Positions 23,190 to 31,435 of a DNA stretch of 64,000 nt are shown here, piece after piece. Each line of letters opens with the position of its first letter. Within the stretch, counting starts at the first letter, position 1. The position numbers and the translations under genes are program-made. The stretch is from Fodinibius sediminis (GTDB taxonomy: Bacteria > Bacteroidota > Rhodothermia > Balneolales > Balneolaceae), in assembly GCF_900182555.1 (NCBI RefSeq), contig NZ_FXTH01000009.1:1-64000 (forward strand), read 5' to 3'. The notes below the pieces were generated by a model. It was given only the letters and a program-made list of their open reading frames with translations, searched no databases and had not been told where the DNA came from.

Positions 23190-24860
23190 TCAGTTCTTGA
23201 TCGACTCCTTAATACCGCTCAGCAGGGATTTCCACCAGTAGTTGAAGATCGACTTTGTTTTATCCCGTTCAAAATCAATTCGCCCGGCCTGTATGCCGGT
23301 TTCGGGAGTATTGTTTTCACGCACAATAAAATTATTGGCCAGGAATGTTTTGAAATTTTCAAGCAGGCCGTACTGCTCGATCGACTGTTTATCAAGCACG
23401 GAAATATTTAAATCCTGGTAATTCATTACAAGGGTACCGCTGGATTCCTCTTCATTCAGCGTCATCTCGAATGTAAGGCTGTCGAGCCGCCCCCGGTCAA
23501 TACGAACAAATGCAACGTGTTCCACCATGCTATTGAAGTGGGTGAGTGGCATTTGATGAAGTTTCCCGTTAATTCTGTGAAAGCCATTGCGAGTATCCAT
23601 GGGAAAGGAAAAATGGACATCAAGTCGCCCGCTGCCCATGACACGCGTCTGGGTCTCCAGGGTCGTGGTGATGCCTGCTTTTGCCTCATCGGGGTAATTG
23701 CTGATATTTCGGAACATGGCGTCAGTATGTTCAAAAGTGATGGTACCGGCTCTCGGGGTATTACCTACATATTCGGAGTAAGAAATGAAAGCATTGTCAA
23801 TCCTCAGGGAATCCATTTTGACGGGAATGTCGAGCTCATCTCTGAAACGAATAAACGAGAGCTTTTTGATGCTGGGCGGTCCGCCGGCAATACCGCGATT
23901 AAGATAATCCTTGAGGCTGGCATCGGTGATTTGACCATAACGGCTGTAAATACGACCGGAGTTGACAAAACGCCTGTAATCAAAGCCCTCCAGGCGCAGA
24001 CGGGGGATCACAAGGTCAATACGGTCAATTGTACTGCCGTGCTGCCGTGCAAATTCCAGCTCGCCGTATTGGGGAATGAGCTGGAGGGAATCGAGGACGA
24101 CATGCTGTTTTTGTGAGGAAAGGGAAAGGGTTTGGAAACGAATGGTATTCAGGCTGTCGGAAAGCTCTATCATGAAGTCGCGGACATCCATAGAGATAGC
24201 ATCGGTAATGAAAGTGCGTCCGGAGGCCACGCTGGATGAATCAACCCGGATGTCGAAAAGGGAAAGGTTCAGCTCTCGGATGGAGGAAAGGGTATCCTGT
24301 GTGTGACTGAGCCTGCCCTGTCCTTCCTGCACGGTAAACTCACCGACTTCCAGTCCCCGGTAACGGTCCGGGAGGGCGGCGTAGATGGTGGAATCTACAG
24401 AAGAAAAAGAGCTGCTGCTGTCAGCCGTAGAGGGATCGGGATTTTTCAGGATCTCAATATCGGGTTCCAGCAGTCGAATGGTACTGATGCGGAGTTCATC
24501 CCCCACCATCGAGGAAATCACATTGACCCCCTCAATGTCGATTTTTCCGAGCGAACCCCGGAAAAGAAAGCCAGGAGGACGGGTGTTGTAAAATGCGGCT
24601 GTGTCAGCATCAATCTGAATATTGTTGACATGGGCCGTACCGGAAAAAACGTTAAGGGCCAGATTGTCGAAGGTGATGGTATAGGTGCTGTCGGATAACT
24701 GTTGCACTTCATTCTTAAGCCGTTGGCCGATGTAGTCATCGAGAAAAAAAGTGATTAGAACCTGGAGCAGAAGAAGGATAAGAAGCACGCCCCCAAGAAC
24801 GTAAAGAAGTTTTTTAAGCAGCGGATGCATGCCGGACAAGGTGGGCCTGACTTTTGCCAT
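23190..24860 (-). CDS. AsmA/DUF748-like membrane-anchored periplasmic protein
   Basis: A 556-residue protein with one N-terminal helix (about residues 15-37, LLKKLLYVLGGVLLILLLLQVLITFF) and a long beta-rich periplasmic part. The opening after the helix (LDDYIGQRLKNEVQQLSDSTYTITFDNLALNVFSGTAHVNNIQID) matches AsmA-type proteins of Bacteroidota, which are thought to help phospholipid or outer-membrane homeostasis as bridge-like lipid carriers. Only the N-terminal resemblance is clear; no catalytic motif is visible. Stands alone on the minus strand. Function inferred. Confidence 0.72.
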   Translation of the reverse strand: MAKVRPTLSGMHPLLKKLLYVLGGVLLILLLLQVLITFFLDDYIGQRLKNEVQQLSDSTYTITFDNLALNVFSGTAHVNNIQIDADTAAFYNTRPPGFLFRGSLGKIDIEGVNVISSMVGDELRISTIRLLEPDIEILKNPDPSTADSSSSFSSVDSTIYAALPDRYRGLEVGEFTVQEGQGRLSHTQDTLSSIRELNLSLFDIRVDSSSVASGRTFITDAISMDVRDFMIELSDSLNTIRFQTLSLSSQKQHVVLDSLQLIPQYGELEFARQHGSTIDRIDLVIPRLRLEGFDYRRFVNSGRIYSRYGQITDASLKDYLNRGIAGGPPSIKKLSFIRFRDELDIPVKMDSLRIDNAFISYSEYVGNTPRAGTITFEHTDAMFRNISNYPDEAKAGITTTLETQTRVMGSGRLDVHFSFPMDTRNGFHRINGKLHQMPLTHFNSMVEHVAFVRIDRGRLDSLTFEMTLNEEESSGTLVMNYQDLNISVLDKQSIEQYGLLENFKTFLANNFIVRENNTPETGIQAGRIDFERDKTKSIFNYWWKSLLSGIKESIKN

Positions 24861-24967
24861 AGACCATGGGGTTTATCAATGAATAAACGTTGGAACCGTA
24901 AACAGACGCTTTTGCCATTATCTTACCCGGTTCAGTGATGATAACCTAATGATAGGGCCCAAAGTTC

Positions 24968-25363
24968 CTATTGTTCCGCAGAGGGGATGTCAACTTCAAT
25001 ATGTTCGAACAGAGGCTGTTGGGCAAACATATACTTTTGTACCGGTTGCCCGCCGATCAGGTGTTCCTGGATAATCTGTTCCAGTACTTCCGGTTTACAG
25101 GAGTGATACCAGATGCCTTCCGGATAGACTACAGCAACGGGTCCTTTTTTACAGACCCGCAGGCAGTTTGCCTTGGTCCGGTAAATACCGCCTGCTCCAT
25201 CGGGATCGAGTTCTCGCAGGCGGCTTTTGAGAAAAGCCCAGGCTTCAAGGCCGATTTCCTTTTTGCAGCATTTGGGCTTGGTCTGATCGGCACAGAGAAA
25301 AATATGGCGTTTGATCTTGCCAATATGGAGTTCCCTGGCCTTTTTACGGAGGCGTTTGTTCAT
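24968..25363 (-). CDS. Thioredoxin-like (2Fe-2S) ferredoxin
   Basis: A 131-residue protein of the thioredoxin-like ferredoxin family. Four cluster cysteines fit the pattern [10 protein letters not shown] (about residues 24-33) and [23 protein letters not shown] (about 67-89), followed by the conserved helix [13 protein letters not shown]. Such proteins bind one [2Fe-2S] cluster and carry electrons; partner enzymes are unknown here. The N-terminus is very basic ([20 protein letters not shown]). Single gene between an AsmA-like gene and a small outer-membrane barrel gene. Confidence 0.88.
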   Translation of the reverse strand: MNKRLRKKARELHIGKIKRHIFLCADQTKPKCCKKEIGLEAWAFLKSRLRELDPDGAGGIYRTKANCLRVCKKGPVAVVYPEGIWYHSCKPEVLEQIIQEHLIGGQPVQKYMFAQQPLFEHIEVDIPSAEQ

Positions 25364-25414
25364 GAAATAATAATATTTGGGTTATAAAGAAAGCTCTAAA
25401 CCGATGGATCAGGA

Positions 25415-25894
25415 TTAATTGATATACAGCCGCATACCCAGTCCTCCGGCAAAGAAAAAGCGGAAATAGGGACTGAAATCCAGGGTGGGGGCCAGCTCGA
25501 AAAAAGCTTCGAGATCCGAATCTTCAATCGAATACACCATACCGAGCGGTCCCCGTATTCCGCTGATAAAGTCATCGCCAGCATCGGTCCAAAGCAGGCG
25601 CATCCCCAGTCCGTAGTACAGCTGAAAGTTCTCGATATCCATGGGCCTGTGCTGCAAAAGATCCGTATGGAAGTATACTTGTGATATGTTTTCACCTGCA
25701 CTGAAGGAGAGGGCGCCATCCAGTGCCAGTTCGTTACTGATCCAGACCTTGGCACTTAACCCGGTCGGGTCGTTGAGAATAGCCCCGACGCCCACACGGC
25801 CCGACGATTCCTGGGCATAGGCAGGGAGGGCCAGGGTAAGCAGGGTACCACAGAAAAGAAGAGTCAACAACGTTTTTTTCATCATTAGAGACAC
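25415..25894 (-). CDS. Small outer-membrane beta-barrel protein
   Basis: A 159-residue exported protein with signal peptide MKKTLLTLLFCGTLLTLALPAYAQ (using the internal ATG at 25882, a likely start) and alternating beta strands ending in GGLGMRLYIN. The GVGAILNDPTGLSAKVWISNELALDGALSFSAG opening is typical of small eight-strand barrels in this group. No known activity. It is separated from the ferredoxin gene by 51 bases on the same strand. Confidence 0.78.
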   Translation of the reverse strand: MSLMMKKTLLTLLFCGTLLTLALPAYAQESSGRVGVGAILNDPTGLSAKVWISNELALDGALSFSAGENISQVYFHTDLLQHRPMDIENFQLYYGLGMRLLWTDAGDDFISGIRGPLGMVYSIEDSDLEAFFELAPTLDFSPYFRFFFAGGLGMRLYIN

Positions 25895-26006
25895 CGGATA
25901 GGTTTAGAAGTATGACAGTAACCGCAAGCGGTTGCTACTAGCTATAAGAAAAGGATTTCTGGGGAAATAATGAATCCTGTTTTGGCTGGCTGGGTGATTT
26001 TACCTG

Positions 26007-27617
26007 TCAATAGTCGAGGCCGGGCTGGGTAAGCTCATAATCGTTCCTTATTTTGGCCTCCTCTACCATCTGTTCCACATCATGGAGCATAGCCCGGACA
26101 TCATAGATTATACCATCCTTGATCGTATAGGCTATACCGCCCTTGCGAACGATTTTATTCTGCTTATTGACATGGACAGCCCCCGTTCCATACAGGACTT
26201 TCAGGTTTTGCATGGGGTTGGCATCTACCAGCACCATATCGGCCAGCTTGCCCACCTCAATGGTTCCTAGGTCATCGGTCATGCCAAGTACTTCAGCTGC
26301 TTTCAGCGAAGCCGACTGAAAAATTTCAAGCGGATGAAAGCCTGCTTCACGGAAAAGTTCCATCTCCTGTATGTAGCCAAAGCCATAGAGCTTGTATATG
26401 TACCCAGCGTCGGAACCCAGGGTTACCCTTCCACCACGGTTCTTAAACTCGTTGACAAACGTCATCCAAAGCCGGTAATTCTGCTTCCAGAGCACTTCCT
26501 GCTCGGTCCCCCAGTTGAGCCAATAGGACCCGTGAGAGATACGGCTTGGCTTGAAAAATTCCCAGAGGGAGGGCAGGGTGTAGCGCTCATGCCATTCGGC
26601 CCGGCGTTGGGCACTGAGGTCGCGGCTGGCCTCATAAATGGTGAAAGTGGGATTAAGTGTGACATCCAGCTCCAGCATCTCATTCATCACACGGTTCCAT
26701 TTTCTGCTATGGGGTTCGGCAGCCTGCTTCCAAAGTTTTCCTGCCTCCTCAAATCTGTGTTGTTCATTGTTATAATTGTAGTTATAAGGATAATCTTGAA
26801 TTGTTTTATCTTCAAATAGGGCTTCCGGAATACCATACCAGTGAGTTATGCTTGTAAGCCCAAGCCGTGCTGATTCAAGCGCATTATTATAAACTACGCG
26901 GGTTTGGGCGTGGTGAGTCATGGTGCCCAGTCCCTGTTTGTTGGCCTCATCGATAGCTGCGGCATATACCGCTTTTCGGCTGCCAAAAAATTTGATGCCA
27001 TCGGCTCCCCTGTCAGCAATCATCCGGACCCATTTTCGGGCTTCCGCAGGGGTTGTTATTTCCCCTTCATGACCCATTCCAAAGCCGACATAAGCAAACA
27101 GCCGGGGAGCCGTAATGGTGTTATTCTTACTGCGTTCTTTCTGTCGAAGGGTCCAGTCCATCCCGTTGAAGGAGCCGGGTTCCCGGACAGTGGTGATGCC
27201 ATGAGCCATCCACAGTTTGTAGACATATTCCGCGGGGGTTCCCTGGGCTTCGCCGCCGGTATGGGCATGCATATCGATAAACCCGGGCAGCAGATACATG
27301 CTGCTGGCGTCAAGAACCTTTGTCTCCGCATTGTCCTGGGGACGTTGGCTCTCGTCAACAGGTATGCCGGGATAGCCCACGGACTGTACGGCCGCAATTC
27401 GATTATGTTCTATAACAATATCCACCGGTCCCCGGGGCGGAGCGCCCGTTCCGTCAATGAGTGTGACGCCGCGAATGATCAACCGCTGGTAAGGTCCTTC
27501 TCCCATGGAACGTTCAGGTGCTTCAGGCACCTGTGCAGTTGCGGCGACATTCAGCCCCGCAAGGAGGAGATAGGTTAACAGAAGAAAGCGAAGTTTCAGC
27601 ATAAAAGAACTGTTCAT
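26007..27617 (-). CDS. Secreted amidohydrolase family protein
   Basis: Periplasmic or outer-membrane metal-dependent hydrolase of 536 residues. Signal peptide: MLKLRFLLLTYLLLAGLNVAATAQ. Metal-site HxH is in GFIDMHAHTGG (His117, His119); further ligands probably lie in MTHHAQT (near 237) and TSITHWYGI (near 258), and the last Asp in VTLGSDAGYIYK (near 401). The composite-domain ends (LIDGTGAPPRGPVDIVIEHNRI and LGTIEVGKLADMVLVDANPMQNL) are the usual imidazolonepropionase/Xaa-Pro dipeptidase-like pattern. Substrate unknown. Monocistronic by spacing. Confidence 0.88.
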   Translation of the reverse strand: MNSSFMLKLRFLLLTYLLLAGLNVAATAQVPEAPERSMGEGPYQRLIIRGVTLIDGTGAPPRGPVDIVIEHNRIAAVQSVGYPGIPVDESQRPQDNAETKVLDASSMYLLPGFIDMHAHTGGEAQGTPAEYVYKLWMAHGITTVREPGSFNGMDWTLRQKERSKNNTITAPRLFAYVGFGMGHEGEITTPAEARKWVRMIADRGADGIKFFGSRKAVYAAAIDEANKQGLGTMTHHAQTRVVYNNALESARLGLTSITHWYGIPEALFEDKTIQDYPYNYNYNNEQHRFEEAGKLWKQAAEPHSRKWNRVMNEMLELDVTLNPTFTIYEASRDLSAQRRAEWHERYTLPSLWEFFKPSRISHGSYWLNWGTEQEVLWKQNYRLWMTFVNEFKNRGGRVTLGSDAGYIYKLYGFGYIQEMELFREAGFHPLEIFQSASLKAAEVLGMTDDLGTIEVGKLADMVLVDANPMQNLKVLYGTGAVHVNKQNKIVRKGGIAYTIKDGIIYDVRAMLHDVEQMVEEAKIRNDYELTQPGLDY

Positions 27618-27701
27618 TAATATGATAAAATAGCCCTCACCAAAATAGACATTAAACCGGGAGGAGATTGTAAAAATACATATAACAGAAGGTACTACAG
27701 C

Positions 27702-28163
27702 CTACAGCAGTAGGGCCCCTTCATGCCTGAGTAAAAAGCGTTTTCGAATGATGCCGCCTCCGTAGCCGACCAGATGCCCTTCAGCGCCAACCACCCGGTG
27801 ACAGGGAATCAGAATGGGGATGGGATTTTGCCCATTGGCACGTCCTACAGCCCTCATTTTTTGGCTGTTGCCCAGATATTCAGCCACCTGTCCATAACTC
27901 ACCGTCTGGCCATAGGGAATGGATTTCAGCATCTTCCAGACCTTCTTCTGGAAGGGGGTCCCCTCAGGCTGAAGGCAAAGGCTGAATTCCGTTCGCTTAC
28001 CGTCAAAATATTCGGACAGCTCCTGTACCAGCTGTTCGATAATACCATTTGTAGTCTCCCGAGGGGAAGCAGGGACGCTGTCGAGAAAGCAGATCTTTCG
28101 CACGGCCTCCTGCGAAGCAGTCAGTTCAAGCCAGCCTATGGGACTTTCGTAGTAACCGGTCAT
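27702..28163 (-). CDS. ogt: Methylated-DNA--protein-cysteine methyltransferase
   Basis: Suicide DNA-repair protein that takes O6-alkyl groups from guanine onto its own cysteine. The 153 residues contain the acceptor motif PCHRV (Cys121), the helix-turn-helix SYGQVAEYLGNSQKMRAVGRANGQNP with the arginine finger, and the VGYGGGIIRKRFLL ending, all conserved. The N-terminal domain is short, as in Ogt-type enzymes without the Ada regulatory part. It ends 6 bases before the coding end of the YaiO gene region, same strand, so may be co-transcribed with it. Confidence 0.93.
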   Translation of the reverse strand: MTGYYESPIGWLELTASQEAVRKICFLDSVPASPRETTNGIIEQLVQELSEYFDGKRTEFSLCLQPEGTPFQKKVWKMLKSIPYGQTVSYGQVAEYLGNSQKMRAVGRANGQNPIPILIPCHRVVGAEGHLVGYGGGIIRKRFLLRHEGALLL

Positions 28164-28169
28164 ACTTTA

Positions 28170-29456
28170 TTAAAAACGATAAGAAACAAAGATATTAAAA
28201 CTGTATTTTTCCCGGTTGTAGTTTGTAAATTGTTCGGACTCAAAGCCGATTTCTCCGCCCAGGTCAAAGTGCCGGTTAAGGGGATATTGGCCGTTCATCC
28301 CGATAGACCAGAAATTACGGGTTCGGAAATCGTCGGCGAATTCAATATCCGTGCCGGCTGATCCCATGCCGCCCTTGAGGCTCATATAAAATCGTTCCCC
28401 TCCGAAATATCGGCGTGCCAGTATACCCAGCGACTGCTGATTATCTGAGTCTGATGGTACCATATAGCCGCGAGTGGTGAAGAGATAATTTTTCCAGTAC
28501 TTGCTCAGCGAAAGAATAAAGACCGAGCTCTGGGAGTTGGAAAAATCGAGGTGACGTATTCCGCCTTCCAGCACAAAGGAGCCCTGAAGTGTCTGGTACA
28601 GCGAAAGTCCCAGCCGGTAGCGGGGAAAAATGGCGGCATCGGAATAGCCCGCATTCAAATAAGCGTACATTCCTTTATATAGTGATGGATAGGCATCCAG
28701 ATTGAACTGAACGCCGTCTAATGCAAAGCGGTTACCGTATTGCAGCCGTCCGATAACCGGGCCGACCCCTGTTTCACGGGAGAGCCGGAATTCCATGAAG
28801 TTCCACGGATCAAAATGTTGCTGGAATCGTTCGTGCTTGTAGGAGAGTGTAGCCCTGTATTTGAGCTGCTTCAGCTGAACACGCTGCAGTTGCCGCCTCG
28901 CTTCTAAATTTGAATCGCGGGCCAGAATTTCACGGTATAATTGCTCGGCTTCATTATAACGCTCCAGTTCACTGAGCAGGGAGGCTTCGGTGAGCATAAA
29001 TTCGGTATTTTCCGGATAATACTTCAGTGCCTGATCGGTCCATCTGAGTGCAGTTTCGGGACGAGCTGCCCACTGTTCGATATCAATGATGGATGTCAAT
29101 GCCCGCTTGTTGTCAGGATCTTTGATTAGAATGTAATGAAGTTCCTTGCGTGCTTTTTGGTAATGCTTTTCCCACGCATGGAGGTTGGCGATAAAGATGC
29201 GAATGCCATGATAATCCGGACTTTGTTTAAGAGCCTGGTAGGCCAGTTGTTTGGCTTTGTGATAGTTGTTTTCCTCAAAGGCGGCATGCCGGGCTTCCCT
29301 GAAGCGTTGACCGGTATTGGTTGTACTCTGCTGTGCATGGGTAGACAGAGGGCTGGTGGCTGTGACGAGCAGCAATAGCACAGATAATCTGATAGACCGT
29401 CCATGAGTTATAAAATAATTACACATAAATCGATTAGATATGAAATTTGCCATCAT
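28170..29456 (-). CDS. TPR protein with C-terminal YaiO-type outer-membrane barrel
   Basis: A 428-residue exported protein. After a signal peptide (ending STHAQ), TPR-like helices fill about residues 50-205 (YHKAKQLAYQALKQSPDYHGI, YQKARKELHYILIKDPDN, YNEAEQLYREILARDSN); the rest is a YaiO-type beta barrel (KYRATLSYKHERFQQHFDPWNFMEF ... YSFNIFVSYRF) with a C-terminal Phe. The TPR-plus-barrel design matches porins that export polysaccharide. It is divergent from a response regulator, a HEAT protein and a processive glycosyltransferase, a combination fitting exopolysaccharide synthesis and export. Start may be ATG 29426, which shortens the pre-sequence by 10 residues. Confidence 0.87.
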   Translation of the reverse strand: MMANFISNRFMCNYFITHGRSIRLSVLLLLVTATSPLSTHAQQSTTNTGQRFREARHAAFEENNYHKAKQLAYQALKQSPDYHGIRIFIANLHAWEKHYQKARKELHYILIKDPDNKRALTSIIDIEQWAARPETALRWTDQALKYYPENTEFMLTEASLLSELERYNEAEQLYREILARDSNLEARRQLQRVQLKQLKYRATLSYKHERFQQHFDPWNFMEFRLSRETGVGPVIGRLQYGNRFALDGVQFNLDAYPSLYKGMYAYLNAGYSDAAIFPRYRLGLSLYQTLQGSFVLEGGIRHLDFSNSQSSVFILSLSKYWKNYLFTTRGYMVPSDSDNQQSLGILARRYFGGERFYMSLKGGMGSAGTDIEFADDFRTRNFWSIGMNGQYPLNRHFDLGGEIGFESEQFTNYNREKYSFNIFVSYRF

Positions 29457-29760
29457 TATTCATTTACAATGGGTCATAGACTTACCTATCAGACAGCGTA
29501 TTAAAAATCAGGCGAAAAATACAGCTAAACGGGGACAGAATCTATTGCAGCATTGAACATAAAACTGATCTAAATAATATTTAATGTATATGATGGATTA
29601 TCTATTTTTGCTTCATATTTAATTGCAGCAGGCTTCAAAAGGTGATTTCAGCTTATGGTTTTAATGGATCATCATGTTTTGAAGCAGGAAGGATACAATT
29701 ACTTTGTCATTTATATTCATTACTTTATTAGTCGTTGGCATATAAATTCTAAAGGGTAAT
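29457..29760. other. Divergent promoter region of exopolysaccharide-type module
   Basis: About 300 AT-rich bases between the YaiO gene (minus) and the response regulator (plus). No gene. It should carry both promoters; AAAGGG lies six bases before the response-regulator ATG. No clear operator dyad was seen. Confidence 0.45.
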
Positions 29761-30225
29761 ATGGAACGAATCAATAAGCTAAAAAAAGCCATTCATAAAA
29801 CGTTACTGGATAAAAGCAGTGAAAGCATGACTGTTTCTGAAGATAATCCCATCAAGGTGCTGGTTGTTGATGATGATGAATTGACCCGCAAGCTTATTGT
29901 CCGGCTGCTGGAGCGGAATACCAAGGCTCAAGTGACCTCCTTAAGTAATGGCATAGAAGGGCTGGAATACATCAAGAGTCATTATCCGGATCTGGTAATC
30001 CTGGATCTCATGCTCCCGGGCATGACGGGATTCGAAATATTGCAAAAGATGCGTGAAGAAGAACTGCTGGAAAAACATACCAAGGTTATCCTGGTTACGG
30101 CCAAGTCAAGACCCGAGGATGTTGAGCGGGGATTTGAGCTTTCAGCCGATGAATTTATTTCCAAGCCTTTTCAGCCGCAGGAGTTTATAGTCCGCATTAA
30201 AAAAGTGTTAAATAAAACAGACTGA
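29761..30225 (+). CDS. Single-domain response regulator
   Basis: A 154-residue CheY-like protein with a 30-residue N-terminal extension. The receiver domain has the acidic pocket VLVVDDDE (Asp37-39), phospho-acceptor Asp82 (LVILDLMLPGMTG), the conserved Thr in ILVTAKS and the Lys in FISKPFQPQEFI. There is no output domain, so it should act by protein contact. As first gene of a run with a HEAT-repeat protein and a GT2 synthase, it may switch polysaccharide synthesis on or off. No kinase is adjacent. Confidence 0.92.
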   Translation: MERINKLKKAIHKTLLDKSSESMTVSEDNPIKVLVVDDDELTRKLIVRLLERNTKAQVTSLSNGIEGLEYIKSHYPDLVILDLMLPGMTGFEILQKMREEELLEKHTKVILVTAKSRPEDVERGFELSADEFISKPFQPQEFIVRIKKVLNKTD

Positions 30226-30233
30226 TAAAGCTG

Positions 30234-30626
30234 ATGCCGTCTCTGTCCATAGATTTGATATATGCCATCCTCTGGACATTGACAGGGTTGTTGACCCTGA
30301 TTTTCATGTTTTTGCTTGGATATACCTTCTGGACACGAGTACAAAATAAGTATTGGAACAGTTATCGAAGGAAATTTCGTGACAGTTACGGACCGAAGAT
30401 TTTTGCTTTTCTGGAAGGCAATGCCGGACAATCTGAGGCTGATGCGTTGATTAATAAATTAAACCGGGCAACTCGTGATATATCTTTTTTCCTTGCAATG
30501 CTCAAGGAGATGATCGAAATAGTAAAGGGAGAGGAACGCGAAAAGTTAAATATTTTGATTGAGCACCCCCGGTTCATTGATTTCTTCCAAAAAAATTGTT
30601 TTCCCGTTCTAAAAGGGATCAGTTGA
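30234..30626 (+). CDS. HEAT-repeat membrane protein, N-terminal fragment (frameshifted)
   Basis: This frame gives 130 residues: a membrane helix (about residues 9-32, IYAILWTLTGLLTLIFMFLLGYTF), a basic stretch and the first helices of a HEAT-like region, running out of frame after HPRFIDFFQKN. The A run at 30589-30595 has seven A; eight would join this frame to the next one as ...FFQKKLFSRSKRDQ..., making a single protein of about 400 residues. The overlap of the two frames is 31 bases. The break may be a sequencing error, a mutation, or slippage on the A run. It starts 8 bases after the response-regulator gene. Confidence 0.8.
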   Translation: MPSLSIDLIYAILWTLTGLLTLIFMFLLGYTFWTRVQNKYWNSYRRKFRDSYGPKIFAFLEGNAGQSEADALINKLNRATRDISFFLAMLKEMIEIVKGEEREKLNILIEHPRFIDFFQKNCFPVLKGIS

Positions 30627-31435
30627 AAGGCTGTAAATATTTCAAATACACCAGCGCCGTTAAAGGACGGGTGGCGGCACGGCTGATAACTATCAGCAAA
30701 TCAACAAACCTGGTAGTGGCCTATTGTGCCACAAAAGCCCTGCAGGCGTCAGAGAATTTGTCGATCCGGCAAAATGGACTTATTCGTTTTTTAAAACGCG
30801 ATGATGTATCAGACCTCATGGTGAATGATCTTCTGCATTATTTTCACCGCGACAATGTAGCGTATTACGATGAAATTGGGAAAAGTCTCAAAAACATTTG
30901 CTATGATGAATCCATAACGGCTGAGAAGAAAAAAGTTATCACGCTTTACATGGCAGATCACAATTTTTTCAGCCAGGCCGATTTCCTGCTAAATTCACTG
31001 GAAAAGCGTGAATACAATCGTGCCAATGCTCCCGTAATCACAGGGCTTATTGAAGCGCTGGGACGGCTGCATGTCAAGGAAGCGGCTCCGCTAATCAAGG
31101 AGTATTTGAATACGGCAGAGACCTCCCTGCAAATTACCTGTGTCCGGGCACTGGGCCGACTGGGAGGTGAAGAAAACCTGCTTTTCTTATTGAACTCCAT
31201 ACTTCGGTTTGATTTCACAGTACGGAAAGAGATCATAAAAGTTCTTGTCAACAACTCAGAAGCGGGCATCCCCCTTTTGCTCCAATTTTTGGATGTAAAC
31301 CAAAAGTTTGTTTCTTATTCGAGAGACCAAAGTGAATTGACGATAGAAATGGAAGAGCTGATACGTAAAATTAGAAGTACGGCAAGAGGCATCCGGATAC
31401 TGCTGCCTGCCAAAGTCGTCAATAGCCATGGATGA
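30596..31435 (+). CDS. HEAT-repeat protein, C-terminal fragment (frameshifted)
   Basis: This frame starts formally at TTG 30596 and gives 279 residues of HEAT-like helical repeats (LVVAYCATKALQAS, YNRANAPVITGLIEALGRLHVKEAAPLIKEYL, SLQITCVRALGRLGGEENLLFLL, TVRKEIIKVLVNN). It has no start signal of its own and continues the helical repeat of the upstream frame, so it is the C-terminal part of one protein. HEAT proteins are scaffolds; here it may connect the response regulator with the membrane synthase. Its stop overlaps the glycosyltransferase start by 8 bases, so they are translationally coupled. Confidence 0.82.
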   Translation: MFSRSKRDQLKGCKYFKYTSAVKGRVAARLITISKSTNLVVAYCATKALQASENLSIRQNGLIRFLKRDDVSDLMVNDLLHYFHRDNVAYYDEIGKSLKNICYDESITAEKKKVITLYMADHNFFSQADFLLNSLEKREYNRANAPVITGLIEALGRLHVKEAAPLIKEYLNTAETSLQITCVRALGRLGGEENLLFLLNSILRFDFTVRKEIIKVLVNNSEAGIPLLLQFLDVNQKFVSYSRDQSELTIEMEELIRKIRSTARGIRILLPAKVVNSHG

